Of a stretch of 60,920 nucleotides of DNA, positions 25,317-32,008 are shown in pieces. The translations under genes and the position numbers were made by a program. The DNA comes from a virus, in IMG/VR virus record IMGVR_UViG_3300017605_000625, positions 1 through 60,920 of that record. One strand, written 5' to 3'. A model generated the notes under the pieces. The model was not told the DNA's origin, made no database searches, and saw only the letters and a program-made list of their open reading frames with translations. Every line of letters starts with the position of its first letter. Within the stretch, counting starts at the first letter, position 1.

Positions 25317-25840
25317 TGCATCAACTCTTGGGCTGCCATGATTTGTTCATATTCCTCCGCGCCTTCGGTCATGGTGAATTTGGGGGCGGCAGGGGTTGGT
25401 TTGTGGCTGTTGATCCAAACTTGGATATCGATGATATGATCCAGCGCCGTAATCATAGGCATGCCGCCGTGGGCCATCATGTATCTAACTCGATTACCAC
25501 TTTCTGAAGTCACCATAAATCTGTAGCCATATTTGTAGCAATCCCACCAGAACTCGTCGTGCGAGATGCAATTGTTGCTTTTGTAATCCCAGATTTCCTG
25601 CGTCAGCGGACCATATAGGACTTTGGCGTTACGAAAGAAAAAAACTCGCCAGAAATGCCTGTTGAAGGAAATCAACTCATATTCCTCAACACAATAATAT
25701 TCGCCACCAATTTGCATTTTCCATTTATCGATCAAAGCATGTCGCTGTTTTGAGGTGAGCTTGGCGGCAATAAACCACCAGACTGATCCAACCAACCATG
25801 CTACACAGAATAAATTCCAAAAGTACAAGAACTCCATCAT
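25313..25840 (-). CDS. Membrane protein with shared C-terminal motif
   Basis: A 175-residue protein. N-terminal membrane helix (FLYFWNLFCVAWLVGSVWWF), a Trp/Tyr-rich cytoplasmic or periplasmic domain, and the C-terminal motif EEYEQIMAAQELMQ. ATGA overlaps at both ends. Function unknown. Confidence 0.6.
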   Translation of the reverse strand: MMEFLYFWNLFCVAWLVGSVWWFIAAKLTSKQRHALIDKWKMQIGGEYYCVEEYELISFNRHFWRVFFFRNAKVLYGPLTQEIWDYKSNNCISHDEFWWDCYKYGYRFMVTSESGNRVRYMMAHGGMPMITALDHIIDIQVWINSHKPTPAAPKFTMTEGAEEYEQIMAAQELMQ

Positions 25841-26097
25841 GACTGTCTCTCCATGATTTCTTGGGCTTTCAGAATATCCTCGTATTCCTGCACCGCATCT
25901 GGATCGTAGTTAACTTTCTGAAACCATTTTGCGACAAAGGTGCCGGAATTTCCGCCAAAGGCTCCGATGCCATCAATCTCGATATGATTGCCGCTTAGAT
26001 ATCCATGTTGCACGGTATAGACTTTCCCGCACTTCAGGATGCCCTTGTAGGGATTACTCTCTTTCAGGATAACCCGATCACCGGCCTTGAATGTCAT
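25837..26097 (-). CDS. SH3-like protein with shared C-terminal motif
   Basis: An 86-residue protein. MTFKAGDRVILKESNPYKG is a KOW/SH3-like beta start, and the end EYEDILKAQEIM is the shared motif. It belongs with the set at 36519-40364 on the other strand. Start at 26097 is chosen because AGGA precedes it and the family begins this way; it overlaps the gene upstream by 20 bases. Confidence 0.65.
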   Translation of the reverse strand: MTFKAGDRVILKESNPYKGILKCGKVYTVQHGYLSGNHIEIDGIGAFGGNSGTFVAKWFQKVNYDPDAVQEYEDILKAQEIMERQS

Positions 26098-26272
26098 TGT
26101 AGATATCCTGCGCCTCCTGCTGCATCGCAACTCCAGCGTTGGAACCTTTATTGAACTCAGATACATGGTTCCAAATCCGATCAAACTCGCTAAGCACATT
26201 ACGCTGCAATCCTCTCTCCAAAGCCCGGTAAATCGGCAACAGGCTCTCATATAATTCTCCACAAGGATGCAT
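26078..26272 (-). CDS. Small hypothetical protein (64 aa)
   Basis: Helical, charged protein (MHPCGELYESLLPIYRALER). GGGGAGGGAA precedes the ATG. Overlaps the next gene by 20 bases. Function unknown. Confidence 0.55.
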   Translation of the reverse strand: MHPCGELYESLLPIYRALERGLQRNVLSEFDRIWNHVSEFNKGSNAGVAMQQEAQDIYNDIQGR

Positions 26273-26293
26273 GGAATTCCCTCCCCAATCGTG

Positions 26294-26503
26294 CTATAGT
26301 TTCATCAGATCATTCTGGGCCTTCAAAAGCCCCTCCGAAGCCGCCCGGCGCTCATCCGCCGTAAATACCTGCATCGTCGCCTCTACCCGTAAATACTCCC
26401 GGTAAGCCCCCTGCCAAGCCCCAACAACACGCTGTACCTCCTCCAAACCCCTACAAACCTCCTGTAACATTTCTACAGTACGACCAAATTCATCCCGATC
26501 CAT
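26294..26503 (-). CDS. Small hypothetical protein (69 aa), first gene of leftward operon
   Basis: Helical protein (MDRDEFGRTVEMLQEV ... LLKAQNDLMKL). GGGAGGG precedes the ATG at 26503. It is the promoter-proximal gene of the minus-strand operon that starts beside the operator-like site at 26535. Confidence 0.55.
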   Translation of the reverse strand: MDRDEFGRTVEMLQEVCRGLEEVQRVVGAWQGAYREYLRVEATMQVFTADERRAASEGLLKAQNDLMKL

Positions 26504-26534
26504 AAAACCCTCCCTTGATATCAGTCCTACATAT

Positions 26535-26547
26535 ACCCAAATTGGGA
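26535..26547. promoter_or_regulatory. Operator-like palindrome beside tRNA-Gly
   Basis: ACCCAAATTGGGA: perfect 5-bp arms CCCAA/TTGGG around one base. It lies between the leftward operon start (26503) and the rightward tRNA (26555), as expected for a site controlling either or both. Confidence 0.55.
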
Positions 26548-26554
26548 CCACATT

Positions 26555-26628
26555 GCGGCGTTAGCTCAATGGTAGAGCTAGAGCCTTCCAAGCTCCCGAC
26601 GAGGGTTCGATCCCCTCACGCCGCTCCA
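26555..26628 (+). tRNA. tRNA-Gly (anticodon TCC)
   Basis: A complete cloverleaf of 74 bases: acceptor GCGGCGT/ACGCCGC, D-arm GCTC/GAGC with AATGGTA loop, anticodon loop CTTCCAA (TCC), T-arm GAGGG/CCCTC with loop TTCGATC, and an encoded CCA end. The anticodon stem has one A-C mismatch at its outer pair. It reads GGA glycine codons. The only clear tRNA in the window. Confidence 0.93.
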
Positions 26629-26644
26629 GCTTTACATATATCCA

Positions 26645-26677
26645 TGAGACAAAATGGGTCACACAGGATTTTTTATA
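26645..26677. repeat. 33-bp repeat copy B after tRNA-Gly
   Basis: Same element as 10885-10917 with three differences. The internal operator-like core AGACAAAATGGGT is 26647-26659. No gene starts directly after it here, so it marks a control region instead of a gene-specific leader. Confidence 0.6.
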
Positions 26678-26814
26678 CAAATGAATTGCAGCGCAAGTTC
26701 TAGTCCAACCCACACCACCCTCTCTCTGCGGACCCCTACCCCGGCTTGGTCCCCTTTTGCGGTTTAGTTCTGGCTGGAATGAGGCGCGTAATCGCATAAT
26801 GGCCGCAATGATGT

Positions 26815-27040
26815 AATGGTAAGCGCCTACCTATGCGTTGGATGCATGGCAGCTATGTATGATTAGGGTGCGTCAGAGTAGCGCACCTAACATAGTGGTA
26901 GGCGTTTACCAGTGGCCCGAGCTATGCGCTACATGCATAACTGCTGTGACGTACATCACATAGAGCTATGCGTTATACCTATGCGCTCAGATCATAGCTC
27001 AAATGGTATAATCTTACTCCAGTTATGCGCCCAGTGCATA
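26815..27040 (+). repeat. Three degenerate hairpin-pair repeats, tRNA-like geometry
   Basis: Three copies of a unit made of GGTA-n6-TACC (or TACT) followed by TATGC-n7-GCATA/G: second hairpins at 26832-26848, 26923-26939 and 27024-27040, a related one at 27392-27407. The 5-bp stem with 7-base loop equals a tRNA anticodon arm, and ATGGTA equals a D-loop piece, but no full cloverleaf closes. TATGCG occurs six times in about 570 bases. Could be decayed tRNAs, iterons or structured RNA. Confidence 0.4.
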
Positions 27041-27099
27041 GCTGTTGCGACGCAACATTCAATTAGAAGCCCGTGGGCTCGTTTTGGGTCTCGGATGAT

Positions 27100-27960
27100 A
27101 CCAGATAGCGGTGAGATTTGGACGCACCCTTGCCGCTCTTATTTCGATTGAGGGCCTATTGTAGGTCATGGTTTGTTCACGTTTCAAAGTCGCTAAACGA
27201 GTAAGTCTGAAACTTTGGAATCTGAAACTATGATCTACTAGTGATGATTTGACTGTATGGTTTGGTCTAGCTGGTAAGTCTGAATTGGAATGCTGGTAGA
27301 TATGCTCTGGATAGGCTTAGCGAGGCTTGTGGTGCGATTGTTTGGCTTGGCAGGGGGAATAGTCGCTTTGTGCGAGGGGCATCTCCAGAGCTATGCGTAT
27401 TTGCATATCAGCCATGCATTCGTGTGGCTTCTATCTTTCTGTCAACCTGCTAGGTACGGGGCAACGATAATCACTTCGGAGATACCCGCACCGCAACATC
27501 CGGGTTCGCTCTTGCGATACCCAAGCCGCTGGCTTCGATAAGGCGCTAGCAACGGTTCTGACAGCTTCTCAGGCGACCGTACAAGTGGGGACAGATAACC
27601 CGCAGCAAACCATATCGGAAGCGCCCAACGTTTCAACTCTGGACCGTGGCTAGGATAAGCGGGATTTAGGTCCCAAGCCGACCGGGGCATAACGTCCCCT
27701 GATAGGCAGCCGAAAGTACCCTTGGCGGAAACGTGACTTACAAGCTTAGCAGCGCTAGGCCGGTCAATCGTCAAGCTTTCATCGCATTGCATGAGGTAAT
27801 CCCGGGATATGCGGCTGATAGACAAAATCGGTTGCTAGCTTGTGTTATCGAAAGCATTGCATCTTAGCATGATCGAATTAAGCGTAACCCGCTATTAGTA
27901 CGCGGGAAAAACCACGCTAAATCGAACCCTTTCCCTTTTCCAGCCAACGGCTTTGCGTAA
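27100..27960. other. Long non-coding region, probably structured
   Basis: No ORF with a ribosome binding site or protein-like composition is seen on either strand. Several inverted repeats are present, e.g. 27553-27579 (CGGT-CTGA...TCAG-ACCG), GGGA...TCCC near 27660-27675, GGGG...CCCC near 27685-27702, and AAGCTT pairs at 27740-27777. GTAAGTCTGAA occurs twice (near 27202 and 27273). It sits between leftward and rightward early operons, where an origin or control RNA would fit. Confidence 0.4.
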
Positions 27961-27984
27961 CACTCACTAAGCCTAGGCTTTTTG

Positions 27985-28041
27985 GGCGGGTTAAGCTAGT
28001 GGAAACACTGGCTTTTCCCGCCTATTAGTCCATTTCCGGAC
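27985..28041 (+). promoter_or_regulatory. Intercistronic RNA element E0 before 28066
   Basis: GGCGGG/CCCGCC outer stem (27985-27990, 28017-28022) encloses AAGCTAGTG-GAAA-CACTGGCTT with a GNRA tetraloop; a second small hairpin GTCC...GGAC follows at 28028-28041, then GAGGGAATAA before the ATG. A short AAGCCTAGGCTTTTT lies just upstream. Confidence 0.45.
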
Positions 28042-28065
28042 GCTCTAATTGAGGGAATAAATCCA

Positions 28066-28260
28066 ATGCAAGAGCAAGCCCAGACAATCGCTTTCGAGCC
28101 ATCATTTTCAGCCGCAAGCGATCAAGGCCGCATGGTCGATAGCGTGGCAACACGCTTCACCAAAAAGCCGCGCGTGATCCACAAAAGCGGCGGCGTAACC
28201 ATTTATTACCGCAAGAATATGCGGGTCAATAGGACATTTGAAGGACACCATTGGGAATAA
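28066..28260 (+). CDS. Small hypothetical protein (64 aa)
   Basis: MQEQAQTIAFEPSFSAASDQ start; the C-terminal half is basic (FTKKPRVIHKSGGVTIYYRK). First gene of the rightward early region. GAGGGAATAA serves as ribosome binding site. Function unknown. Confidence 0.55.
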   Translation: MQEQAQTIAFEPSFSAASDQGRMVDSVATRFTKKPRVIHKSGGVTIYYRKNMRVNRTFEGHHWE

Positions 28261-28270
28261 AAATATATTC

Positions 28271-28311
28271 CCGGGATAGTAAAATATCCCAGGGTTAGGC
28301 AATTTATCGCC
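28271..28311 (+). promoter_or_regulatory. Intercistronic RNA element E1 (divergent form)
   Basis: GGGATA-gtaaaa-TATCCC hairpin (28273-28290) then GGC...GCC (28298-28311), followed by ATCGAGAGGGAAAA before the next ATG. Simpler than its relatives. Confidence 0.35.
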
Positions 28312-28340
28312 AAGCAATATAAATCGAGAGGGAAAATATC

Positions 28341-28529
28341 ATGTCACCATTTGCAAGCGAATTGCACCATATCCCGGACGAAGAACACCAAAGCCTAGCC
28401 GCAACCGTGGCACGGTTTGATGAAAGAATGAACTATCTGGGCGACGTGCCCGAAACGCCAGACACACCGCATTCTTTCCGCGATTGGTTCTTTGATCGCT
28501 GGCTGTTCGGCAAGCCTTGGGCACTTTGA
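28341..28529 (+). CDS. Small hypothetical protein (62 aa)
   Basis: Acidic N-terminus (MSPFASELHHIPDEEHQSLA) and Trp/Phe-rich end RDWFFDRWLFGKPWAL. GAGAGGGAAAA precedes the ATG. Function unknown. Confidence 0.55.
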   Translation: MSPFASELHHIPDEEHQSLAATVARFDERMNYLGDVPETPDTPHSFRDWFFDRWLFGKPWAL

Positions 28530-28530
28530 A

Positions 28531-28594
28531 ATGTTTCGGCATGGTCTCTTTCGAGAGACCATAGCGAAGCATTTTCGCTTCATATCGAGAGGGA
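28531..28594 (+). promoter_or_regulatory. Intercistronic RNA element E2 before 28601
   Basis: Strand 1 ATGTTTCG (28531-28538) pairs with strand 2 CGAAGCAT (28565-28572) around the inner hairpin ATGGTCTC/GAGACCAT; strand 2 can instead pair with strand 3 CGCTTC (28576-28581). GAGAGGGA follows. Confidence 0.6.
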
Positions 28595-28600
28595 AAATTT

Positions 28601-28864
28601 ATGTCAGAGCCAAGCAAACAGCAAATCGCACACGGCAATGCAATTGCCCGTCGCCGCGCTATCAATGGCCAGCCTAACGGCTACAAACCAGTGACAGAAG
28701 CGGAATTGCAGGCAATGAAAGATCAAGCCTTCAAGCTTGAACTGGAGGCCATGGAAGGAAGCGAAACGCGCCGCAAAGCATTGGCAGAGCAAACGAGCTA
28801 TAGCCCGGACGCTTCCGGCGCGCACAATAGTCCGCTTGTTTCCAATGCCAAGGCCGCCGCTTAA
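28601..28864 (+). CDS. Small hypothetical protein (87 aa)
   Basis: Charged, Ala/Gln-rich helical protein (MSEPSKQQIAHGNAIARRRA). C-terminal end SNAKAAA is disordered-looking. Function unknown. Confidence 0.55.
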   Translation: MSEPSKQQIAHGNAIARRRAINGQPNGYKPVTEAELQAMKDQAFKLELEAMEGSETRRKALAEQTSYSPDASGAHNSPLVSNAKAAA

Positions 28865-28876
28865 AGCCTTCCCACC

Positions 28877-29006
28877 CTGCGCTGTGTCAAGTATGCGATA
28901 TGGGGACAGCCAACTATTTCGATTTTCATACTTTCTCGAATAGGCATCATGGAATTGGCAGGCCGGGACTTTACCCATACAGCGCAGTAGGGAGCGCTCA
29001 CGCTCC
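28877..29006 (+). promoter_or_regulatory. Intercistronic RNA element E3, long form
   Basis: CTGCGCTGT (28877-28885) pairs with ACAGCGCAG (28979-28987); a further AAGTATG/CATACTT pair lies inside the 93-base loop. Then GGAGCG (28991-28996) pairs with CGCTCC (29001-29006). ATCGAGAGGGAAAA follows. Confidence 0.5.
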
Positions 29007-29026
29007 ATATCGAGAGGGAAAATATC

Positions 29027-29143
29027 ATGAAGTACAAACGGGAGATGATCCTAGAAGATATGCCCGACATTGACGAAATGCCGGTCATTCTTGCGTGGAT
29101 TGGCTTGATCCTTTTTGTTGCGGGATTGGCGGTGTTCACATGA
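29027..29143 (+). CDS. Single-span membrane peptide (38 aa)
   Basis: MKYKREMILEDMPDIDEMPV then a hydrophobic helix ending GLAVFT. GAGAGGGAAAA precedes; ATGA overlap with the next gene. Function unknown. Confidence 0.5.
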   Translation: MKYKREMILEDMPDIDEMPVILAWIGLILFVAGLAVFT

Positions 29144-29334
29144 CCATCGCAAAAATCAGAGTTCCGCATCCACACTTCAAATTGCCCAAGGTTCGCAAAG
29201 ATCACTATCGCCGCACACTGTTCGCGGCCATTGTGGTCATGCTGGCAGCACACGAATTCATGCCAGCATATGAGCATTGGGCTGCACTGGCGACTAACCT
29301 GTTCTTTTTCTGGGAACCAACAATAGAAGTCTGA
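29140..29334 (+). CDS. Small membrane protein (64 aa)
   Basis: Starts MTIAKIRVPHPHFKLPKVRK; a basic N-terminus is followed by a hydrophobic helix (TLFAAIVVMLAAHEFM) and a Trp/Phe-rich end. Translationally coupled to the 38-aa gene before it; the two may work as a pair in the membrane. Confidence 0.5.
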   Translation: MTIAKIRVPHPHFKLPKVRKDHYRRTLFAAIVVMLAAHEFMPAYEHWAALATNLFFFWEPTIEV

Positions 29335-29392
29335 ATGTTTCGGCATGGGCTATCAAGTCCAAAAGATAGCCCATTGCGAAGCATTGCGCTTC
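29335..29392 (+). promoter_or_regulatory. Intercistronic RNA element E4 before 29415
   Basis: ATGTTTCG (29335-29342) / CGAAGCAT (29377-29384) outer stem, perfect 10-bp inner hairpin 29345-29354/29365-29374, alternative partner GCTTC at 29388-29392. GAGAGGGAAAA follows. Confidence 0.6.
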
Positions 29393-29414
29393 AAATTGAA
29401 GAGAGGGAAAATTC

Positions 29415-29903
29415 ATGCCAACAATCAAGTTCAAGGGGTTTTCTCAGCTTGAGAAATCCATACTGGCCAAGACGTTCAAGGCCAATAGCGAAAGGCTTGA
29501 CATGCACAACGATAATTTCACCGTATATGTCAGTCGCGTCCCTATTCAGGGAGGCCCAAAACACTACGCAAGAGTTGCCTATCCCAAAAAAGATTTATTC
29601 GTTGTCGAGTTGAACGACGACGGATTTAACCTTTTCGATGCAACGTCAGCATTGGGTCATGAGGCGGTTCATATGAAGCAATATCGAGCCGGTCGCATGA
29701 AAGACAGTGAAGAAGGCGTTCATTGGAACGATAATCTTTATCGTCCCTTCAGAATAGCGCTTTCCGGCAATGACGTGCCATGGGAAAAAGAGGCATGGGC
29801 ATTACAGGGCGAGCTTCACAAGCATGCCGTGGAAAGCCTATCGCCAGAACACCGCAAGCATATCAAGAGTGAACAATCGCATGGCCTAAATAAGCTATGG
29901 TGA
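29415..29903 (+). CDS. Putative zinc metalloprotease (HEAVH)
   Basis: A 162-residue protein with LGHEAVHMKQYRAG; HEAVH at residues 82-86 is the HExxH zinc and catalytic motif. PWEKEAW at about 122-128 could give the third, glutamate ligand, as in gluzincins. A conserved-looking HWNDNLYRPF lies between. No signal peptide, so it would act in the cytoplasm. It could cleave a host or phage protein early in infection; target unknown. The motif is seen; activity is inferred. Confidence 0.65.
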   Translation: MPTIKFKGFSQLEKSILAKTFKANSERLDMHNDNFTVYVSRVPIQGGPKHYARVAYPKKDLFVVELNDDGFNLFDATSALGHEAVHMKQYRAGRMKDSEEGVHWNDNLYRPFRIALSGNDVPWEKEAWALQGELHKHAVESLSPEHRKHIKSEQSHGLNKLW

Positions 29904-29958
29904 ATGTTTCGACACTGGCCAGACATGGTTCTGGCCAGCACGAAGCAATTCATGCTTC
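29904..29958 (+). promoter_or_regulatory. Intercistronic RNA element E5 before 29978
   Basis: ATGTTTCG (29904-29911) / CGAAGCA (29941-29947), inner CTGGCCAGA/TCTGGCCAG (29915-29923, 29930-29938), alternative partner GCTTC (29954-29958), then GAGAGGGA. Confidence 0.6.
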
Positions 29959-29977
29959 AATTGAGAGGGAAATCAAA

Positions 29978-30145
29978 ATGCCAGATGTAGATCAAATCAT
30001 CCGATGGGAAAACGGCGATATGGAAGAAGACGAGGAAATCAAATTCTTTCAAGGCTTGGTAGATACTGGCCTTGCTTGGACCTTACAGGGAATGTATGGC
30101 CGACGCGCCGCACAACTAATCAAGGAAGGATTGGTAACGCGATGA
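29978..30145 (+). CDS. Conserved small phage protein (55 aa)
   Basis: MPDVDQIIRWENGDMEEDEE followed by FFQGLVDTGLAWTLQGMYGR. This IxxWExGxM...FFQxLxDTGLxWxLQGxYGR pattern is found in a widespread family of small phage proteins of unknown function. Start at 29978 follows GAGAGGGAAA. Function unknown. Confidence 0.75.
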   Translation: MPDVDQIIRWENGDMEEDEEIKFFQGLVDTGLAWTLQGMYGRRAAQLIKEGLVTR

Positions 30146-30300
30146 ATAATCAAGAACGCTCACAGTGGATTGATAATGACGAAGACCTATATATGTTTTG
30201 GAAAGCGTCGTTTATGTCCAAAACGAAATTCATGCGGGAATATCGCGATAGAATTGACGTTATTATCAAGGCTAAATTATCCAAAAAACCAAATCGCTGA
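30142..30300 (+). CDS. Small hypothetical protein (52 aa)
   Basis: MNNQERSQWIDNDEDLYMFW start, basic end KLSKKPNR. Coupled by ATGA to the gene before it, the usual place for such a partner of the 55-aa protein. Function unknown. Confidence 0.55.
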   Translation: MNNQERSQWIDNDEDLYMFWKASFMSKTKFMREYRDRIDVIIKAKLSKKPNR

Positions 30301-30303
30301 TAC

Positions 30304-30377
30304 ACTGGCCAGTCCGAGCAAACCGTTTTTTTGGTTTGTCCGGTAATAACTGGCCAGCAATGAGCGATTAAGCGCTC
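30304..30377 (+). promoter_or_regulatory. Intercistronic RNA element E6 (variant)
   Basis: ACTGGCCAGT (30304-30313) and ACTGGCCAG (30349-30357) enclose a CAAACC/GGTTTG hairpin (30319-30338). TGAGCG (30361-30366) pairs with CGCTC (30373-30377). No strand 1. Confidence 0.5.
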
Positions 30378-30397
30378 TATAATGAGAGGGAAATCAC

Positions 30398-30736
30398 ATG
30401 CCATTAAAACCAAAAACCGCAATGCGGAAAGACAGGCGCTCAGCGCTGGATATAGATTTGCAACATCGGCACTTCGCCTTTATTGCAAAAGTCATTGCTA
30501 CATCTGGCGAGCGCAACGAAGACAAGCGGCGATGGGCCAACCATTTTGCCGTATCCTTGGCCGGAACAAATCTTAAATTCGACCGGGCAAGGTTTTTCAA
30601 TGCTGTTGGCGTCGATGATCCATATGTCACGCAAGCGGCGTATCCCCGGCCACTGGCCGAGGTTAAAAAAACGTATAAAGAGTTTCGCGAAGAAACCGGA
30701 CTTGCCCAACGCTTGAAATACCTGACGGAAGACTAA
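30398..30736 (+). CDS. Hypothetical protein (112 aa)
   Basis: Basic start MPLKPKTAMRKDRRSALDID; middle HFAFIAKVIATSGERNEDKR and SLAGTNLKFDRARF are typical of small phage proteins with a helical fold, but I know no function. GAGAGGGAAA precedes. Confidence 0.55.
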   Translation: MPLKPKTAMRKDRRSALDIDLQHRHFAFIAKVIATSGERNEDKRRWANHFAVSLAGTNLKFDRARFFNAVGVDDPYVTQAAYPRPLAEVKKTYKEFREETGLAQRLKYLTED

Positions 30737-30786
30737 ATATTTCGACACTGGAGCTAACCCTGCTCCAGCACGAAGCATTTGGCTTC
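30737..30786 (+). promoter_or_regulatory. Intercistronic RNA element E7 before 30809
   Basis: ATATTTCG/CGAAGCAT (30737-30744, 30771-30778, one mismatch), inner CTGGAGC/GCTCCAG (30748-30754, 30762-30768), alternative partner GCTTC (30782-30786), then GAGAGAGGGAAAA. Confidence 0.6.
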
Positions 30787-30808
30787 AAAAAATCGAGAGA
30801 GGGAAAAC

Positions 30809-31192
30809 ATGGCAAAGAAAGCAAAGAGAGGTGCGTATAAACTGCGCTTCAAGCCTACGCCTATATCCCGGCTAAAGCACTATAAGGCACCGTTGCGTAT
30901 GGTAGGCGACCCGCGCTGGAGTATTGGTTCCAGCGACAAGGAGGCTTGGCGCAATCGCGAGCGCGTGGTTTATGAATATGAAATAGACCGCAAAACTCAG
31001 GATACTCGCGGCTGGTCTCACGCCACTTATTATCAGGCCATTGCAGACAATAAGCGTATCGATTGGCTTTTGTTACGCAAATCAGACGACCATATCGAAG
31101 CGCTGTGCGTTCAATTCGATATGGCCCATGAAGAGGCTCAACGCGATAATGCGGCTTGGGATTATCACCACGAAAATTACATCGCCGCGTGA
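30809..31192 (+). CDS. Hypothetical protein (127 aa)
   Basis: MAKKAKRGAYKLRFKPTPIS start, very basic, then a Trp/Tyr/Asp-rich folded part (YYQAIADNKRIDWLLLRKSD). The ATG at 30809 follows GAGAGAGGGAAAA. Function unknown. Confidence 0.55.
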   Translation: MAKKAKRGAYKLRFKPTPISRLKHYKAPLRMVGDPRWSIGSSDKEAWRNRERVVYEYEIDRKTQDTRGWSHATYYQAIADNKRIDWLLLRKSDDHIEALCVQFDMAHEEAQRDNAAWDYHHENYIAA

Positions 31193-31250
31193 CGTTCATA
31201 CTGGCCAGCGAAAATCTGGCCAGCAATGAGCGCCAAATCATTGGTGTTCA
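31193..31250 (+). promoter_or_regulatory. Intercistronic RNA element E8 before 31282
   Basis: CGTTCAT (31193-31199) / ATGAGCG (31226-31232), inner CTGGCCAG/CTGGCCAG (31201-31208, 31216-31223), and TGAGCGCC (31227-31234) / GGTGTTCA (31243-31250) with two G-U pairs: all three strands changed together compared with E2. Confidence 0.65.
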
Positions 31251-31281
31251 AATCGAGAGAAAAGAAAAGAGGGAATAATTC

Positions 31282-31677
31282 ATGCAAGAAATCGGAGTAA
31301 TGCACGTCAGCGTGGAACAGGCAGAACATGCCTTCCGCATCAATGGCGTGACAGTGGCCAAACGGCACTTGGTTAACAAGTTTCGCAAGGATCAAAACAA
31401 TCCAGAGAAACTGCTTTCCAAATATCTGGTTATCGTGCCGTTTCTGGCCACTTCATACCAAATGCCAGACAACGCCGACGACAGCACCAAATATGCCGTG
31501 GCGAAAGCCAAGCGGCTATACAAGGCGCTGGAATTGAACGACGACAACATCGTTCCGTTCATGATGGTGTTTATGCAGCAAGCTGGCAATGAAACCATCG
31601 ACAGTATCGGAGATCAATTGCAAGCGTCTTTCGAGCCGGGCAGCGTCAAAAGCCCGGGCAAAAGGACGCTGCACTAA
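31282..31677 (+). CDS. Hypothetical protein (131 aa)
   Basis: MQEIGVMHVSVEQAEHAFRI start, alpha/beta, no motif recognised. A separate GCCAGC/GCTGGC hairpin (31692-31726) follows its stop. Function unknown. Confidence 0.55.
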   Translation: MQEIGVMHVSVEQAEHAFRINGVTVAKRHLVNKFRKDQNNPEKLLSKYLVIVPFLATSYQMPDNADDSTKYAVAKAKRLYKALELNDDNIVPFMMVFMQQAGNETIDSIGDQLQASFEPGSVKSPGKRTLH

Positions 31678-31691
31678 AGCGGCCATTTTGG

Positions 31692-31726
31692 GCCAGCAAG
31701 ACAAATTTCTTTTTGTCTGCGCTGGC
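31692..31726 (+). promoter_or_regulatory. Intergenic hairpin E9
   Basis: GCCAGC...GCTGGC outer and GACAAA...TTTGTC inner stems with no alternative strand. A plain stem-loop between 31677 and 31781; possibly a terminator or processing site, though no T-run follows. Confidence 0.4.
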
Positions 31727-31780
31727 AACTGCAATTTGGCTGTATGTCGGCCTTAATTGGGCCAGAACGGCTGGTTGGCT

Positions 31781-31942
31781 ATGATAGAAGCCATCGGAAA
31801 ATGGTTTGTACCCATCGGTGTTGCCGCTATGGTCTCCTTTGGGTTTGGCTTCCACCAAGGGAAACGACAAACCATAGAGCAAGTGAAAATAATCTTGAAA
31901 CAGGAAATCGAGAAAGCTGGAAAAGGCTACATCGAATTGTGA
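31781..31942 (+). CDS. Single-span membrane peptide (53 aa)
   Basis: MIEAIGKWFVPIGVAAMVSF then a charged amphipathic helix (TIEQVKIILKQEIEKAGKGY). No strong ribosome binding site is seen before the ATG. Function unknown. Confidence 0.45.
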   Translation: MIEAIGKWFVPIGVAAMVSFGFGFHQGKRQTIEQVKIILKQEIEKAGKGYIEL

Positions 31943-31991
31943 CGTTCACGACCTAGCCCTACCAAGGGCTAGTGGTGAGCGCCTACGCTCA
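31943..31991 (+). promoter_or_regulatory. Intercistronic RNA element E10 before 32009
   Basis: CGTTCAC/GTGAGCG (31943-31949, 31975-31981), inner CTAGCCCT/AGGGCTAG (31953-31960, 31965-31972), alternative TGAGCG/CGCTCA (31976-31981, 31986-31991), then GGAGGGAAA. Confidence 0.65.
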
Positions 31992-32008
31992 AATTGGAGG
32001 GAAATAAA

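Noticed and set aside
26800-27060. Additional full tRNA genes in the hairpin repeats
   Set aside because: Anticodon-arm-like and D-loop-like pieces are present, but acceptor and T-arms do not close, so I list only a degenerate repeat.
27442-27825. 127-aa minus-strand ORF in the control region
   Set aside because: No ribosome binding site, no protein-like pattern, and it lies over a region full of inverted repeats. I treat it as chance.
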